64,000 bases of DNA from Rhodothermia bacterium (lineage in GTDB: Bacteria > Bacteroidota > Rhodothermia > Balneolales > Balneolaceae), in the NCBI GenBank assembly GCA_030427885.1, contig JAUICM010000001.1, forward strand, positions 1-64,000. Reading direction: 5' to 3'. The notes beneath the pieces were generated by a model. That model had not been told where the DNA came from. It worked only from the letters and a program-made list of their open reading frames with translations, and did no database searches. Below, piece by piece: positions 42,527-52,172 of the stretch. The position numbers and the translations under genes are program-made. Numbering within the stretch: position 1 is the stretch's first letter; every line of letters begins with the position of its first letter.

Positions 42527-45500
42527 TTATTTGATGCCCGAATTTGAAATATGGAAGTAATCAAAGGAAACGTCAAAGGGCGCCTCAGGTTTGTTGGTTG
42601 ATGAATCAAACCAGAAAGTACTTGTCATGCTTTGAGTTATAATTCCATCACTCACTATTAAACCTGCTTTTATGTCTTTCAGAAGAATGGCATCTGAGCC
42701 GAGTTCTTCCCAGGACTTACCATCGAGTGAATACAAAGCCGTGTAAGTACTTCCTTGCTTATTAAGTTTCAAATAGAGTGGGTTATCACCAATGATCTCT
42801 TCTTTCAGATTGAAAGAACCTGCAGATTTCGCTATCCCATTTTCTTCAACTAAAAGGTCGATGGTTCCTGGCTGAACTCCGGTTTGGCGGGTAGTTTTAA
42901 TAACCGCTCTGAACATCAGTTTCACAAAATTGTCATCATCCTGATACGCCAGAATTCCGGCATTCTCGGGTTGTGCAGGAGTCCGTGATGCAACAAGTTT
43001 GGTTTCAATGCTCCAGTCGTTGTTGGCACTTTGCAGCAGCAGATTCTTTCCACTGTTGCTGCCTTCAGAAACATCACCCGGCTGACTGGTTATAGTGAGA
43101 GCGCCGGAATTGGACGAAAGACTGTATCTGGATTTATCTTCCCGAACCCATTCCCACTGTGATCCCAACTTGCCGTTAAACTCATCACTTTTTGAAGCCA
43201 CATCAAAATACACGTAGTAGGTATTCTTTTGATAAGTGTTGTAATCAATAAAGCTGACGACCGCTGTTCCGGGTACCGTCTCAGCCTGCTCTATTTCAAC
43301 AGCAGTATTTTTATTTTTTGCGGATGCAGTGATCTGAGGGACTTTTGATCCGTTTTTCAGAAGGTAGCTATAAGCCTTGGTTTCCGGATTAAACCCTTTA
43401 ATACTCTTTCCATCCACTGCAACTATTTCAGGTGTAAGATCAGGCATCACTTTAACCGGGTAGCTGTCTGATTTGGTAATTCCATCATAGCTTACGTATG
43501 CGAAAACAGAAGCAATGCCCGGATTGTGAGTAGTTACTTTTCCTGACCTGTCAACCGTAGCTACTCTGGTGTTATTACTTTTATAGCGGATTTCAGCTTC
43601 GTTCAAATCAATAAAGCTGTCGTCGGATAAACTCGCGGTAAGGCTTGTCTGAGTGCTTTCGCCCGGTTCAAATACGATCTGATCAGATTCAGCTACTACG
43701 GTGTATAGTTTGGCATCAAAGCTCCCACTCATTTTTGCGGTTACCTCGCCTTTGATATCTCTGAATGAGGCACCTACTTCAAAAACATAGGTTCCCTGGT
43801 CAAAGGTGATTCGATCGTTTTCGGAATCCCAGAACCATAGATCAGCTCCGTCTACTTCAATAGATACCGTTTTTGTATGTCCGGCAGGGATAGTAACTCG
43901 CTTGAAACCTTTCAGGCGTTTGATTGGGCGTTGCCATGCTTCCGGACTTTCAGGCGTTTTCACATAAACCTGCACAATTTCGTCGCCATCAACATCTCCG
44001 GTATTGGTTACATCCACTGAAATAGCAACGGAACTATTAGGGGTGATGGTTTTGCTGCCAATCTCAAAGTTAGCATATTCAAAGGTGGTGTAAGACAGAC
44101 CATATCCGAATTCGTAAGAAACATCACCATCATAATACCAGTAAGTCCGGCCGTCACTTTCTGGTCCACCGCGCAAGGTGTAGTCGTTAAAGTCGGGAAG
44201 ATCGTTAACTGACTTGTACCAGGTCACCGGAGTTTTGCCACCGGGATTCACTTCACCAAACAGGATCTTGGCCATTGCAGCTCCCTGAGCCTGACCGTTA
44301 TAGCCGGTGAATATTATTCCGGGGATATTCTCGTGATATCTGAAGTCTTCCACTTCAACCATTCCCATTGTCTGCATAACCACAATGGTATTGGGATTAA
44401 TTTTGGCGACAGCTTTGATCAAATCCATCTGATTACCTGGGAGTGCCAATGAAAACCGGTCTGATTCCTCACGGCCGGTACTTTGATCGGTTCCCACAAA
44501 AATGATTGCAGCATCTGCTGAAGCCGCAATATCGAGAGTGGCTTTGTCGGTAGCAGGGGCTTCAGGTTCACGAAAAACCAGGTAAATATTTCTCGGACCG
44601 TTTATACCTAAAGTATTTACTTCAGTATTGATAGTGGCAGAGCGACCAAAAAAGCCACCTTGTTGATCACTGGATACCTCTGTTGATGCCAGAATATTCC
44701 CGGTAGGAGAACCTTCACGAACTTCAACAGCACCACCGTTGGAAGCCACGTTAAAGTTAAAACGGATCGAATCCAGTTTGGTGATCTCAATATTTCCATA
44801 GGCTACCCAGTCTCCGTCCTTAATACCACGAATAGACGTTCTTCCGAAACGTGATGCTGTGATTAATCCGGGAGCAGCGTCATCATAATTTGTTGCATCA
44901 TATTCTTTTACTTCACCATCAGAGTAAATCGCTGAGAACCGAAGTGGTGTGAAGAAGTCATTTTTCCGTTCAAGATTTCCCCCTGAAGCGTGAACTATCT
45001 CGATATCTAATCCATGTTCATCTACATAATTCTGAATTCCTGCAAGGGGAGTGCTTTGCAGTGAATCTTCAACCGGACCTGAGTAATCCCCTAATTCAAT
45101 TTTATCTGATTGAGGTCCCAATACCGCTATTTTTTTAATGTTTTTATCGCTAAGCGGGAGTGCCTTTTCTCCTGTAGAAGAAGCCTTCTCGTTTTTTAAT
45201 AGCACAGGTGTTTTGGTAGCAATTTCAAGAGCAAGATCATTGTGAGACGGATCATTGATGATATCTGGTTTGATTCCAGAATAAGGAACAACTTCACGTG
45301 GATCGAATTCGCCCAGTTTCATCCTGATGGTGAACATGTTAATGAGTGCACGATCGATGTCAGTCTCAGACATCAATCCTCTTTTTAAAGCCTCCAGTGT
45401 ATTATTCTGATACTCACCTCCACAGTCTGTATCAACACCGGCTATCAAGCCCTTCGCAGTTGCAACTGCTCCATCTTCGGAGTAATTGTGACCACGAATC

Positions 45501-46330
45501 ATATCTGCAATAGCACCGCAATCGCCGGTTACATAGCCCTGCATGCCATATGTTCTTCGTGCAACGGTATCAATTAAAAATTCACTGGCTGAAACCGGAG
45601 TACCATTAACCGCATTGTATGCAGTCATTATAGATGGAAGATCGTCTTCCCTGATCAGATTTCGATATGGTTCCAGATAATACTCCCGCATATCACGGTC
45701 ATCCATATCCGAACTTCCGGTGTGCCGGTTAAATTCGGTATTATTTGCAATGAAATGTTTACCGGTTGGAACAGCCTGATAATATTTTGGATCATCACCC
45801 ATAAGTCCTCTGATAAATGCACTACCAATTTCAGATACTAAGAATGGATCTTCTGCAAAAGATTCAGCGGTTCGTCCCCAGCGTGGATCACGGGTTGGTT
45901 CCACTACCGGAGACCAGTAGGTGAGGGTGAAGATCAGATCATGATTAAAACCCCTGGCTTCATCAGCGATAACTTCAGTTTCTCTTTTTATGAGATCCGG
46001 ATCCCATGTAGAGCCAGCAGCGATACTATTGGGAAATGAAGTGGCGGTCATTCCCGCGTTGTTATTTCTACCCATGATTCCGTGTAGGGCTTCACCCCAA
46101 ACATCATATTTATTAACGCCTAATCGGGGAATTGGGGGCATGGTATTCCCAAGCTGACTTTGTTTCTCTTCAAGGGTCATTCTGGAAACAAGGTCAGCTG
46201 CGCGTTCCTCGAATGAATAAGAAGTGTTTAAATAAATGGGTTTCTCAGAAGTTTTCTGGCTTGATAAAAATGCGGTCGCAGCTACAGCGAGAAGAACACA
46301 TGCTAAAATTCCAAAAAAGTAATGTTTCAT
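42527..46330 (-). CDS. Large five-module GH3 enzyme (GH3 with CBM6-like insert, Ig-like, unnamed and ConA-like C-terminal domains)
   Basis: The 1267-residue exported protein has a hydrophobic N-terminus. The GH3 N-domain spans about 40-360 with the nucleophile Asp270 in VTGDCGAIAD. The GH3 C-domain is split by a CBM6-like beta-sandwich (about 465-600) in the place where PA14 sits in the other GH3. It then carries the fibronectin-III-like domain (GYGLSYTTFEY to about 850), an Ig-like domain of Big2 style (about 870-955; VATVDRSGKVT), a roughly 80-residue domain shared with the GH43 at 12116, and a concanavalin-like lectin domain (about 1043-1267; LYSLDGKSWEELG, FDYFHI) normally seen in GH43 xylosidases. 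Usual GH3 enzymes end after the fibronectin domain. Predicted beta-xylosidase or arabinosidase. Confidence 0.92.
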   Translation of the reverse strand: MKHYFFGILACVLLAVAATAFLSSQKTSEKPIYLNTSYSFEERAADLVSRMTLEEKQSQLGNTMPPIPRLGVNKYDVWGEALHGIMGRNNNAGMTATSFPNSIAAGSTWDPDLIKRETEVIADEARGFNHDLIFTLTYWSPVVEPTRDPRWGRTAESFAEDPFLVSEIGSAFIRGLMGDDPKYYQAVPTGKHFIANNTEFNRHTGSSDMDDRDMREYYLEPYRNLIREDDLPSIMTAYNAVNGTPVSASEFLIDTVARRTYGMQGYVTGDCGAIADMIRGHNYSEDGAVATAKGLIAGVDTDCGGEYQNNTLEALKRGLMSETDIDRALINMFTIRMKLGEFDPREVVPYSGIKPDIINDPSHNDLALEIATKTPVLLKNEKASSTGEKALPLSDKNIKKIAVLGPQSDKIELGDYSGPVEDSLQSTPLAGIQNYVDEHGLDIEIVHASGGNLERKNDFFTPLRFSAIYSDGEVKEYDATNYDDAAPGLITASRFGRTSIRGIKDGDWVAYGNIEITKLDSIRFNFNVASNGGAVEVREGSPTGNILASTEVSSDQQGGFFGRSATINTEVNTLGINGPRNIYLVFREPEAPATDKATLDIAASADAAIIFVGTDQSTGREESDRFSLALPGNQMDLIKAVAKINPNTIVVMQTMGMVEVEDFRYHENIPGIIFTGYNGQAQGAAMAKILFGEVNPGGKTPVTWYKSVNDLPDFNDYTLRGGPESDGRTYWYYDGDVSYEFGYGLSYTTFEYANFEIGSKTITPNSSVAISVDVTNTGDVDGDEIVQVYVKTPESPEAWQRPIKRLKGFKRVTIPAGHTKTVSIEVDGADLWFWDSENDRITFDQGTYVFEVGASFRDIKGEVTAKMSGSFDAKLYTVVAESDQIVFEPGESTQTSLTASLSDDSFIDLNEAEIRYKSNNTRVATVDRSGKVTTHNPGIASVFAYVSYDGITKSDSYPVKVMPDLTPEIVAVDGKSIKGFNPETKAYSYLLKNGSKVPQITASAKNKNTAVEIEQAETVPGTAVVSFIDYNTYQKNTYYVYFDVASKSDEFNGKLGSQWEWVREDKSRYSLSSNSGALTITSQPGDVSEGSNSGKNLLLQSANNDWSIETKLVASRTPAQPENAGILAYQDDDNFVKLMFRAVIKTTRQTGVQPGTIDLLVEENGIAKSAGSFNLKEEIIGDNPLYLKLNKQGSTYTALYSLDGKSWEELGSDAILLKDIKAGLIVSDGIITQSMTSTFWFDSSTNKPEAPFDVSFDYFHISNSGIK

Positions 46331-46400
46331 TGCTCAGGTTGGTTTAATTGGCATTCAATAGTTTAATGCCGGTTAATCTGGTTTAAGATCTTTTTGAATG

Positions 46401-47288
46401 TTATTCCGATTCCGATAAAAAGAAATCAACCATTCTTTTAAATGTATTTTGGTTGAAAGTTACCGGTCCGTGTCCGCCTCCTTCAACAGTGACAAAGTCC
46501 GTGAGTATCCCGGCCTCATCCAATAAACCGGAGAATAATTCACTCTGACAATGTGGGACGACATTATCAGCATCACCATGTATAACCAGAAAAGGAGGGT
46601 CGGATTCGTCTACAAAAGTAACGGGACTTAATAATGCTATTGCTGCCGGATAGTCCGCCGGATTTCCTTTGATCATTGCAGCTTCCGGTGACGAAGCATC
46701 TTTAAACTCGGTACAATTATTATCCATGTTGGCAAGATCCACGGGACCAAACCAATCCGTAACTGCATCCACCGAACTACTGACGGAGGTAAACTCCCCA
46801 AGATCTCCTTCCAGATTCATAGTAGTATCGTCAACAGTGTATTCTACGAGATCGTTAGTGACTCCAGCAAGTGATGCCAGATGTCCACCTGAGGAAAACC
46901 CGGTTATTCCGATGAAAGAGGGATCAATTTGATATTCCTTCGCGTTGGCTCTTACAAATCGAATAGCAGCTTTAACATCATGAATCTGAGCAGGGTAGGG
47001 GGCGTCTCCACTTGAACGGTGATTGATAGAAATAACAGCAAAACCATTTTCAAGCAGCGGCTTCCCCATGGCCTGATAAGTCATCCCTTTCATATTATTG
47101 GCAAACCACGCACTGCCATATATGATGATCACTGCTTTGTGAGCGGGCTCATCATTGTCAGGCAGGTAAATATCCATATTGTGATATTCTTTGCCGTCTC
47201 CTGCATAGTTTACATCCAGCCACTGCTCCTGTGAAAAGAGGGTTGAATAACTTAAAAGAAGGGCAAATGTTAGGATGACGGTTTTCAT
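46401..47288 (-). CDS. Alpha/beta-hydrolase esterase (acetyl esterase/BD-FAE-like)
   Basis: The 295-residue protein has a signal peptide ending LFSQ. The oxyanion segment reads IIYGSAWF (about 55-62) where HGGGW is more usual. The triad is Ser132 in GFSSGG, Asp239 or Asp241 in HGDADNVVP and His273 in GGGHGP, intact and in the usual order. It lies between the GH43 and the large GH3 on the minus strand with gaps of 61 and 70 bases, and probably removes acetyl or hydroxycinnamoyl groups from arabinoxylan fragments. Confidence 0.9.
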   Translation of the reverse strand: MKTVILTFALLLSYSTLFSQEQWLDVNYAGDGKEYHNMDIYLPDNDEPAHKAVIIIYGSAWFANNMKGMTYQAMGKPLLENGFAVISINHRSSGDAPYPAQIHDVKAAIRFVRANAKEYQIDPSFIGITGFSSGGHLASLAGVTNDLVEYTVDDTTMNLEGDLGEFTSVSSSVDAVTDWFGPVDLANMDNNCTEFKDASSPEAAMIKGNPADYPAAIALLSPVTFVDESDPPFLVIHGDADNVVPHCQSELFSGLLDEAGILTDFVTVEGGGHGPVTFNQNTFKRMVDFFLSESE

Positions 47289-47349
47289 AGTTAAAGCTTA
47301 GCTTAAGGATTCAATTTCTTCTGTTATTACGTTGCTGATCATAATGAGA

Positions 47350-48489
47350 TTAATTACTGTCGTTATCACCGACTACAACCTTCCAGTGATTGGTAATGGC
47401 TTCTAATTCCTGTTTCGTCAGATAGGTGATTGCTCCATGTTTAGGGCGTTCAAAATTGGTGCCTTTCATGACACCTTCGTTGAATCGACCGATGTTCGTG
47501 TAGTTTTCAAAATCCTTGGTTTCGCTGAAGCCCATATTATTCGGGCGACCCCCGTAAATATCATACATCAGCACCCAGGTATCAGTGCCAATGCGCCGGA
47601 ATACCTGAGGAGCTTCGGTTGGAACTTCATCGGGATTAATTTGTACATCACCCGGCTGAAAACCCTCGTTGATTTTATCTGATGTGGAATGAAGGATTTT
47701 TTGCTCGGACACATAGTGCATTTGCCAGATATCGCCCACTTTGGTGAGATCAGCATCAATACCGCCGATGTTTTCAATCTTTTTTGGAAGAGTTTCAAGT
47801 TTGGTAAACTCCTCATTGGCATATGAGGTGTAAATATTCGCGTATTCATTGTTATAGCGAATGGTAAAGTAGACCATCATTTTATCTTCGATAGGATCGT
47901 ACACCGTCTGGGGAGCCCAGGAACAATCTATGTCGCCCAGTTCCGGAAAAGCCAGATCCACCCGGAAATCTGAATGTGTCCAGTGAATTAAATCGTAAGA
48001 TTTCATCATCACAATAGCCCTGTTGTTGCCCCAGCCATGTTCTTCAATGGGGCGTTGCCAGTCTGTTTCCCGGAATCCGGCACGTTTCCCAAAAATGTGG
48101 AGGTCGGTCATAACCAGGTAAAAAGCACCATCAGGTCCACGGGTAATGTGAGGATCACGAACTCCTTTTTGCTCCGCCAGTTCTTCCCCGATAAAAATTG
48201 GATCACTGTTGTTCAAATCTGTAAAGGTATAACCATCTTCACTTACAGCTAGGTAGGCAGACTGAGTCTGGTCTTTAAAATAAGCCAGGATATATCCACC
48301 ATAATCAGCTTCATCAAACTTTTCTGTTCTTTGGTCATCATTAAGTGAGGGTACAATTTCTATTCCTGTGTTCTTATTAGTTTGTGCTAAGGCTGAAGAA
48401 CTGATCAGTATTAGTGTGCATAATGAAATAGATATTGTTGCAATTACCCAAAGAATCAGGGAAGTGACTGATCTAAACTTTTCTTTCAT
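47350..48489 (-). CDS. Glycoside hydrolase family 43 arabinosidase-type enzyme
   Basis: The 379-residue protein has an unusually long N-terminal signal region ending SALAQ. It has the GH43-type five-bladed propeller: VRDPHITRGPDGAFYLVMTD (Asp112), then CSWAPQTVYDP (about 189-199), then TEAPQVFRR (acid Glu, about 293). The order fits the branch that includes alpha-L-arabinosidases. The start codon overlaps the stop of the GH51 gene by one base (TAATG), so the two are almost certainly translated together and are likely to attack the same arabinose side chains. Confidence 0.88.
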   Translation of the reverse strand: MKEKFRSVTSLILWVIATISISLCTLILISSSALAQTNKNTGIEIVPSLNDDQRTEKFDEADYGGYILAYFKDQTQSAYLAVSEDGYTFTDLNNSDPIFIGEELAEQKGVRDPHITRGPDGAFYLVMTDLHIFGKRAGFRETDWQRPIEEHGWGNNRAIVMMKSYDLIHWTHSDFRVDLAFPELGDIDCSWAPQTVYDPIEDKMMVYFTIRYNNEYANIYTSYANEEFTKLETLPKKIENIGGIDADLTKVGDIWQMHYVSEQKILHSTSDKINEGFQPGDVQINPDEVPTEAPQVFRRIGTDTWVLMYDIYGGRPNNMGFSETKDFENYTNIGRFNEGVMKGTNFERPKHGAITYLTKQELEAITNHWKVVVGDNDSN

Positions 48490-50087
48490 TATTCCTTCTC
48501 CACGGTCAATATCGTTACAGATTGAGGTTTTAATTTTACTGTTATCTTGCCTTCCGAAATATCAGGACTCAGTGGATTTGGGCTTACATTCTCAGGATCT
48601 TCAAATGTGTTAATGGCATCAATAGTTGAAGCGTACAAGGTTTCTCCAACCACGTTCTTTATCGATATTCCAGCAAGAGACAGCTCTATAGTAGTGGGTT
48701 CTTTGGGATTCACGTTGGTTAATGCAATGATAATTCTGCCTTTATCATCCTGAGCAGCAACAGCATCGATCCCAGGTAAAGTCACTTCTCCTGATTCATA
48801 ACTCCCTGCATCAAATTCAATATCCAGACGGGTAGCATTCTGAAAGGGCACATACATCCGGAATGCGTGGTAAGTAGGGGTTAGTATCATTTTTTCCTGT
48901 TTGGTCAGGATCATAGCCTGAAGCACGTTGATCATCTGTGCGATGTTTGCTCCTTTCACACGATCTGCATGCCTGATAAAAATGTTGAAATTCAATGCAG
49001 CTACGATGGCATCTCTTATTGAATTCTGTTGCTCCAGATATCCTTCAGGAGATCCTTCGGTAGCTTTATACCATGTTCCCCATTCATCTACATAAATACC
49101 CACCTGAACTTCAGGATCATATTTATCCATGATGACTTTATTTCTGGATATGTACCCATCCATACCCAGTGTTTCATGGATGACAGCTGCATATTGAGCT
49201 TCGTTAAAATCGGTGGCAATGATATTAGGAGGCCAACCATTTCGGGTATACCGGTGCAGGGAAAGTCCCTGAATATTCCACGCCCAGCTTTTTTGGGCCC
49301 ATTCTTTCATAATCACTTCTGTATACTCTCCAAAGCCATCTCCATCAGGACCAACAGCCACATGTTTAGTGGGCATTTCAGGATTATAGTTGGTGCTAAA
49401 ATTGGAAAATTGCTTGAGCTCTTTAAGATATTCTTCAGCAGTAAAGGGTCCGCCACAGCCCCAAACTTCATTGCCAATACCCCAAAATCCCACTTCATAG
49501 GGTTCCGGATGCCCATTTTTCGCTCGTTCCTCAGCCAGTGTAGATCCTGTTGCTGTGAGATACTCAAGCCAGTCGGCGGCTTCCTGTACTGTCCCTGAAC
49601 CTACATTGGCAGAAATAAAAGCCTCTGCACCAATTAAATTCAGAAAATCAAAATACTCATGTGTTCCGAAAGTGTTGGGCTCGACACGACCTGCCCAGCT
49701 GGCGTTTAATCTCTTCTGGCGTTCTTCGGGTGCTCCAATTCCATCTCTCCAGTGGTATTCATCAGCAAAACATCCACCGGGCCAGCGTACGTTAGGGACT
49801 TTGAGTTTTTTCAGGGCTTCAATAACATCATCTCTAAGTCCACGGGTATTTGGGATTTCAGAGTCAGGCCCTACCCATACGCCTTCGTAAATACCTTTCC
49901 CCAAATGCTCTGCGAACTGACCGAAAATATGCTTATTGATAACCGGCCCTGTTTGATCAGGATCAACGGTGATTTGTAATGGGGTTGAATTTTGTGCTGC
50001 AGCTGAATCCGTGCAACAAATGGTCAGTACCGAAATAAACAATAGATAGCGTGAGATACCTCTGAAAGGCTGTGTTATTTCTTTCAT
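48489..50087 (-). CDS. Glycoside hydrolase family 51 alpha-L-arabinofuranosidase
   Basis: The 532-residue protein has a signal peptide ending SAAAQ. Family marks are clear: HIFGQFAEHLGKGIYEG near the N-terminus, NVRWPGGCFADEYHWRDGIG, acid/base Glu207 in GIGNEVWG, and nucleophile Glu335 in VDEWGTW. A C-terminal beta-sandwich completes the fold. Length and order are normal for an exported GH51. It cleaves alpha-L-arabinofuranosyl side chains from arabinoxylan. It heads the minus-strand group with the GH43 gene coupled to it. The fragment of a SASA gene lies just upstream on the same strand. Confidence 0.95.
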   Translation of the reverse strand: MKEITQPFRGISRYLLFISVLTICCTDSAAAQNSTPLQITVDPDQTGPVINKHIFGQFAEHLGKGIYEGVWVGPDSEIPNTRGLRDDVIEALKKLKVPNVRWPGGCFADEYHWRDGIGAPEERQKRLNASWAGRVEPNTFGTHEYFDFLNLIGAEAFISANVGSGTVQEAADWLEYLTATGSTLAEERAKNGHPEPYEVGFWGIGNEVWGCGGPFTAEEYLKELKQFSNFSTNYNPEMPTKHVAVGPDGDGFGEYTEVIMKEWAQKSWAWNIQGLSLHRYTRNGWPPNIIATDFNEAQYAAVIHETLGMDGYISRNKVIMDKYDPEVQVGIYVDEWGTWYKATEGSPEGYLEQQNSIRDAIVAALNFNIFIRHADRVKGANIAQMINVLQAMILTKQEKMILTPTYHAFRMYVPFQNATRLDIEFDAGSYESGEVTLPGIDAVAAQDDKGRIIIALTNVNPKEPTTIELSLAGISIKNVVGETLYASTIDAINTFEDPENVSPNPLSPDISEGKITVKLKPQSVTILTVEKE

Positions 50088-50144
50088 GAAATTATGTGTT
50101 TTATGTTAGTATCTATCATAACCGGCTTTCTGTTTTCTGATTTT

Positions 50145-50398
50145 TCATTCTATACTAAATGGTGATGCTGGCAATCCTTCTTTATTGTACAGGTTCGAAA
50201 TCTGGTTTTGTATTCTTCACCACCGAAAGAGATTTTTATGTCCTCTTTTGGCTCAGCCCACCCCCACATAGGAACTACGGCATTACGTTGCATCACCATA
50301 CCATCTGAGACCAGTTTTGGAAGTTTGATTTGTGCCGAGACGGAAAGAGTTTTCAGGCTTAGCAACAAGCTGAGTAAGACTGACTTATAGATTCTCAT
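50145..50398 (-). pseudogene. Collapsed sialate/xylan O-acetylesterase (SASA) gene: N- and C-terminal ends joined
   Basis: From the ATG at 50398, a signal peptide ending SVSAQ is followed by IKLPKLVSDGMVMQRN and VPMWGWAEP, the invariant start of roughly 470-residue or longer SASA esterases. At about 50196-50200 this stops, and one frame over the sequence continues SNLYNKEGLPASPF to a TGA at 50145-50147, the typical end of the same family. The whole catalytic middle, with the GQSNM block, is gone. As written, the frame reads on for about 20 meaningless residues to a stop near 50150. This is a single internal deletion, not assembly noise, unless long reads show otherwise. It sat upstream of the GH51 gene in the same direction. 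Confidence 0.85.
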
Positions 50399-50638
50399 AT
50401 TAAAATAAAGTGTATTAGTGACACCGTTATTTTAGAGTATAAATAAGGCAGATTCAATTAAAATTTTGTGCTGATTAGTAATCACAAGCATTAGCTTCGA
50501 GCAAGCATCTGGAACATTTTCAGCACCCTCGAAATCACCCATCAACTGGGGTCTAAGTTTGCTGGCTGAAGCAGGTAGTACGAATGTTTTTAAGAAGCTG
50601 ATAGATAAGAATACTGACTAATCTGGTTTGAAGAGGAC
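50399..50638. other. Intergenic region with possible decayed C-terminal coding remnant
   Basis: No intact gene is seen. On the plus strand a frame ends NVFKKLIDKNTD at a stop near 50621, resembling a remnant near 52797 on the other side of the arsenic genes. It may be degraded coding sequence. Confidence 0.3.
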
Positions 50639-51247
50639 TTAAACCAAACTCATCATATAAAACATCTCAGAGGCTATCTGGAAGCAGCGTTCATCATAGG
50701 TTTCAGGTTCATGAGTTGTACCGTCCGATTCCTTGGGGTCGCGGTAAGTAACCGGGATCCTGAATTCAGCACCAGGAATGAATGGGCAATTCTCATCAGC
50801 ATCGGAGCAGGTCATGATTGCAGCAAAACCGGAAGTAGGGTTCACCGGGTCATCAAATGTTTTTGAGAAGCAGATGAAAGGGGAGCTGTCATCATCGTAT
50901 CGAATTTCGTATTTCGGATTTCCACCACCAGGGTTATGAACCTTAAAGCCAGCTCTTTCGACTGCCATCACAGCTCTGGGGTTAAATGCAGTTGCCTCAG
51001 TTCCACCCGAATAGGTTTCAATTCCTTCTAACCCAAAATGGTGAGCTGCAAGTCCTGTCCAGAGCTGCGCCAGGTGGCTTCTTCTACTGTTATGGGTGCA
51101 AATGAAATTAAGCCTGACTGGTTCGGAAGAATCAATTTTTTTACGGATGTATCCGGATACTTTTTCCAAAGTCTCTTTACGGGATGCTGGAATGCCATCA
51201 ATAGATAGCATGATCTCCGAGATATAATTTTCCAGATAACTATACAT
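50639..51247 (-). CDS. arsC: Arsenate reductase-like protein (low-molecular-weight tyrosine phosphatase family)
   Basis: The 202-residue cytoplasmic protein has a P-loop CX5R active site with nucleophile Cys50 and Arg56 (FICTHNSRRS), close to the N-terminus as in thioredoxin-coupled ArsC. Further cysteines (126, 147 and 154, the last two in MTCSDADENC) are placed as in arsenate reductases that relay the disulfide. About 40 extra N-terminal residues precede the domain. It reduces arsenate to arsenite, supplying the substrate of the methyltransferase 15 bases upstream. Third gene of an arsR-arsM-arsC operon. A plain protein phosphatase is less likely in this context. Confidence 0.9.
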   Translation of the reverse strand: MYSYLENYISEIMLSIDGIPASRKETLEKVSGYIRKKIDSSEPVRLNFICTHNSRRSHLAQLWTGLAAHHFGLEGIETYSGGTEATAFNPRAVMAVERAGFKVHNPGGGNPKYEIRYDDDSSPFICFSKTFDDPVNPTSGFAAIMTCSDADENCPFIPGAEFRIPVTYRDPKESDGTTHEPETYDERCFQIASEMFYMMSLV

Positions 51248-51262
51248 GAACGAATAAGGTTT

Positions 51263-52171
51263 TTAGCAACATCCTGAACCTGTGCAACAGGAACTCCCGG
51301 ATTCAGCAATGACAGAGATCGTTTCGGTTTTTTCCGGAATGGGCTGAGTTTCTCCGGGTTTCTGAGCAAAAACGGTGATACTGTAGATGCCTGTTTTTCC
51401 AGTATTAAATTCAGCAATTTCCTCATCGGATAAATACTGGCCCAGAATATCATCCGGGATCTGAATAGGTTTTTGTTTTTGGAGTTCTACTTCAACAAAT
51501 CCGGTTTCCTGAATATGCCCGATATAATCATCATTTTGGATCGCTCCGGCTACACAACCAGCATACATTTCGGCATCATTTTTAAGAGCATGTGGAAGTT
51601 CACCTTCCAGTACAATATCTGAAATACTGAAATGTCCACCGGGCTTTAATACTCTGAAGATCTCGCTGAATACTTTTTGTTTATTTGGTACAAGATTGAG
51701 TACACAATTACTTACGATCACATCAGCTGTACTATCTGATACCGGCATTTCTTCAATATCACCGAAACGGAATTCCACATTATTAAAACCAAGTTTTTCA
51801 GCATTCAGGCGGGCTCGATTGATCATAGGTTCGGTAAAGTCGATCCCGATCACTTTTCCTTCAGCTCCCGTTTCATGCCGGGCAACAAAACAATCATTGC
51901 CAGCTCCCGAACCCAGGTCGATCACGGTGTCACCTTTGCTGATCCTGGCGAATTGAGTAGGGAGGCCGCATCCCAGTCCAAGGTCTGCATCTTTACTGTA
52001 TCCCTCGAGTTCCGAATAATCATCGGTCATAATATTATATACTTTCTTTGATTCCCCTCCAGCCCCACAGCAACTCCGGGCATTGTAGTCCGCGCCTTGT
52101 TCACTGATCTGAGCATATTTATTTCTTACAGTATCTTTGAGTTCTTCGGGGGTTTTCTCTTGTGTATGCAT
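51263..52171 (-). CDS. arsM: Arsenite S-adenosylmethionine methyltransferase
   Basis: The 302-residue protein has the SAM-binding motif VIDLGSGAGND (about 83-93) and cysteines in the ArsM pattern: Cys34/35 in RSCCGAGG, Cys68 in GLGCG, Cys156 in SNCVLN and Cys206 in AGCVAGA. The 50-residue spacing of the last two matches known ArsM enzymes. It methylates As(III) to methylarsenicals in the cytoplasm. The C-terminus ends in a Cys-rich tail, CCTGSGCC, which could add thiol ligands. It begins one base after the arsR stop, so translation is coupled. Confidence 0.94.
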   Translation of the reverse strand: MHTQEKTPEELKDTVRNKYAQISEQGADYNARSCCGAGGESKKVYNIMTDDYSELEGYSKDADLGLGCGLPTQFARISKGDTVIDLGSGAGNDCFVARHETGAEGKVIGIDFTEPMINRARLNAEKLGFNNVEFRFGDIEEMPVSDSTADVIVSNCVLNLVPNKQKVFSEIFRVLKPGGHFSISDIVLEGELPHALKNDAEMYAGCVAGAIQNDDYIGHIQETGFVEVELQKQKPIQIPDDILGQYLSDEEIAEFNTGKTGIYSITVFAQKPGETQPIPEKTETISVIAESGSSCCTGSGCC

Positions 52172-52172
52172 A

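Noticed and set aside
49029-49598. A 189-codon open frame opposite the GH51 gene
   Set aside because: GH51 has all catalytic motifs in the minus-strand frame, and the antisense product resembles nothing.
50150-50398. An 82-residue small secreted protein
   Set aside because: Its start and the out-of-frame sequence after it are the two ends of a SASA esterase, so it is a deletion remnant rather than a real small gene.
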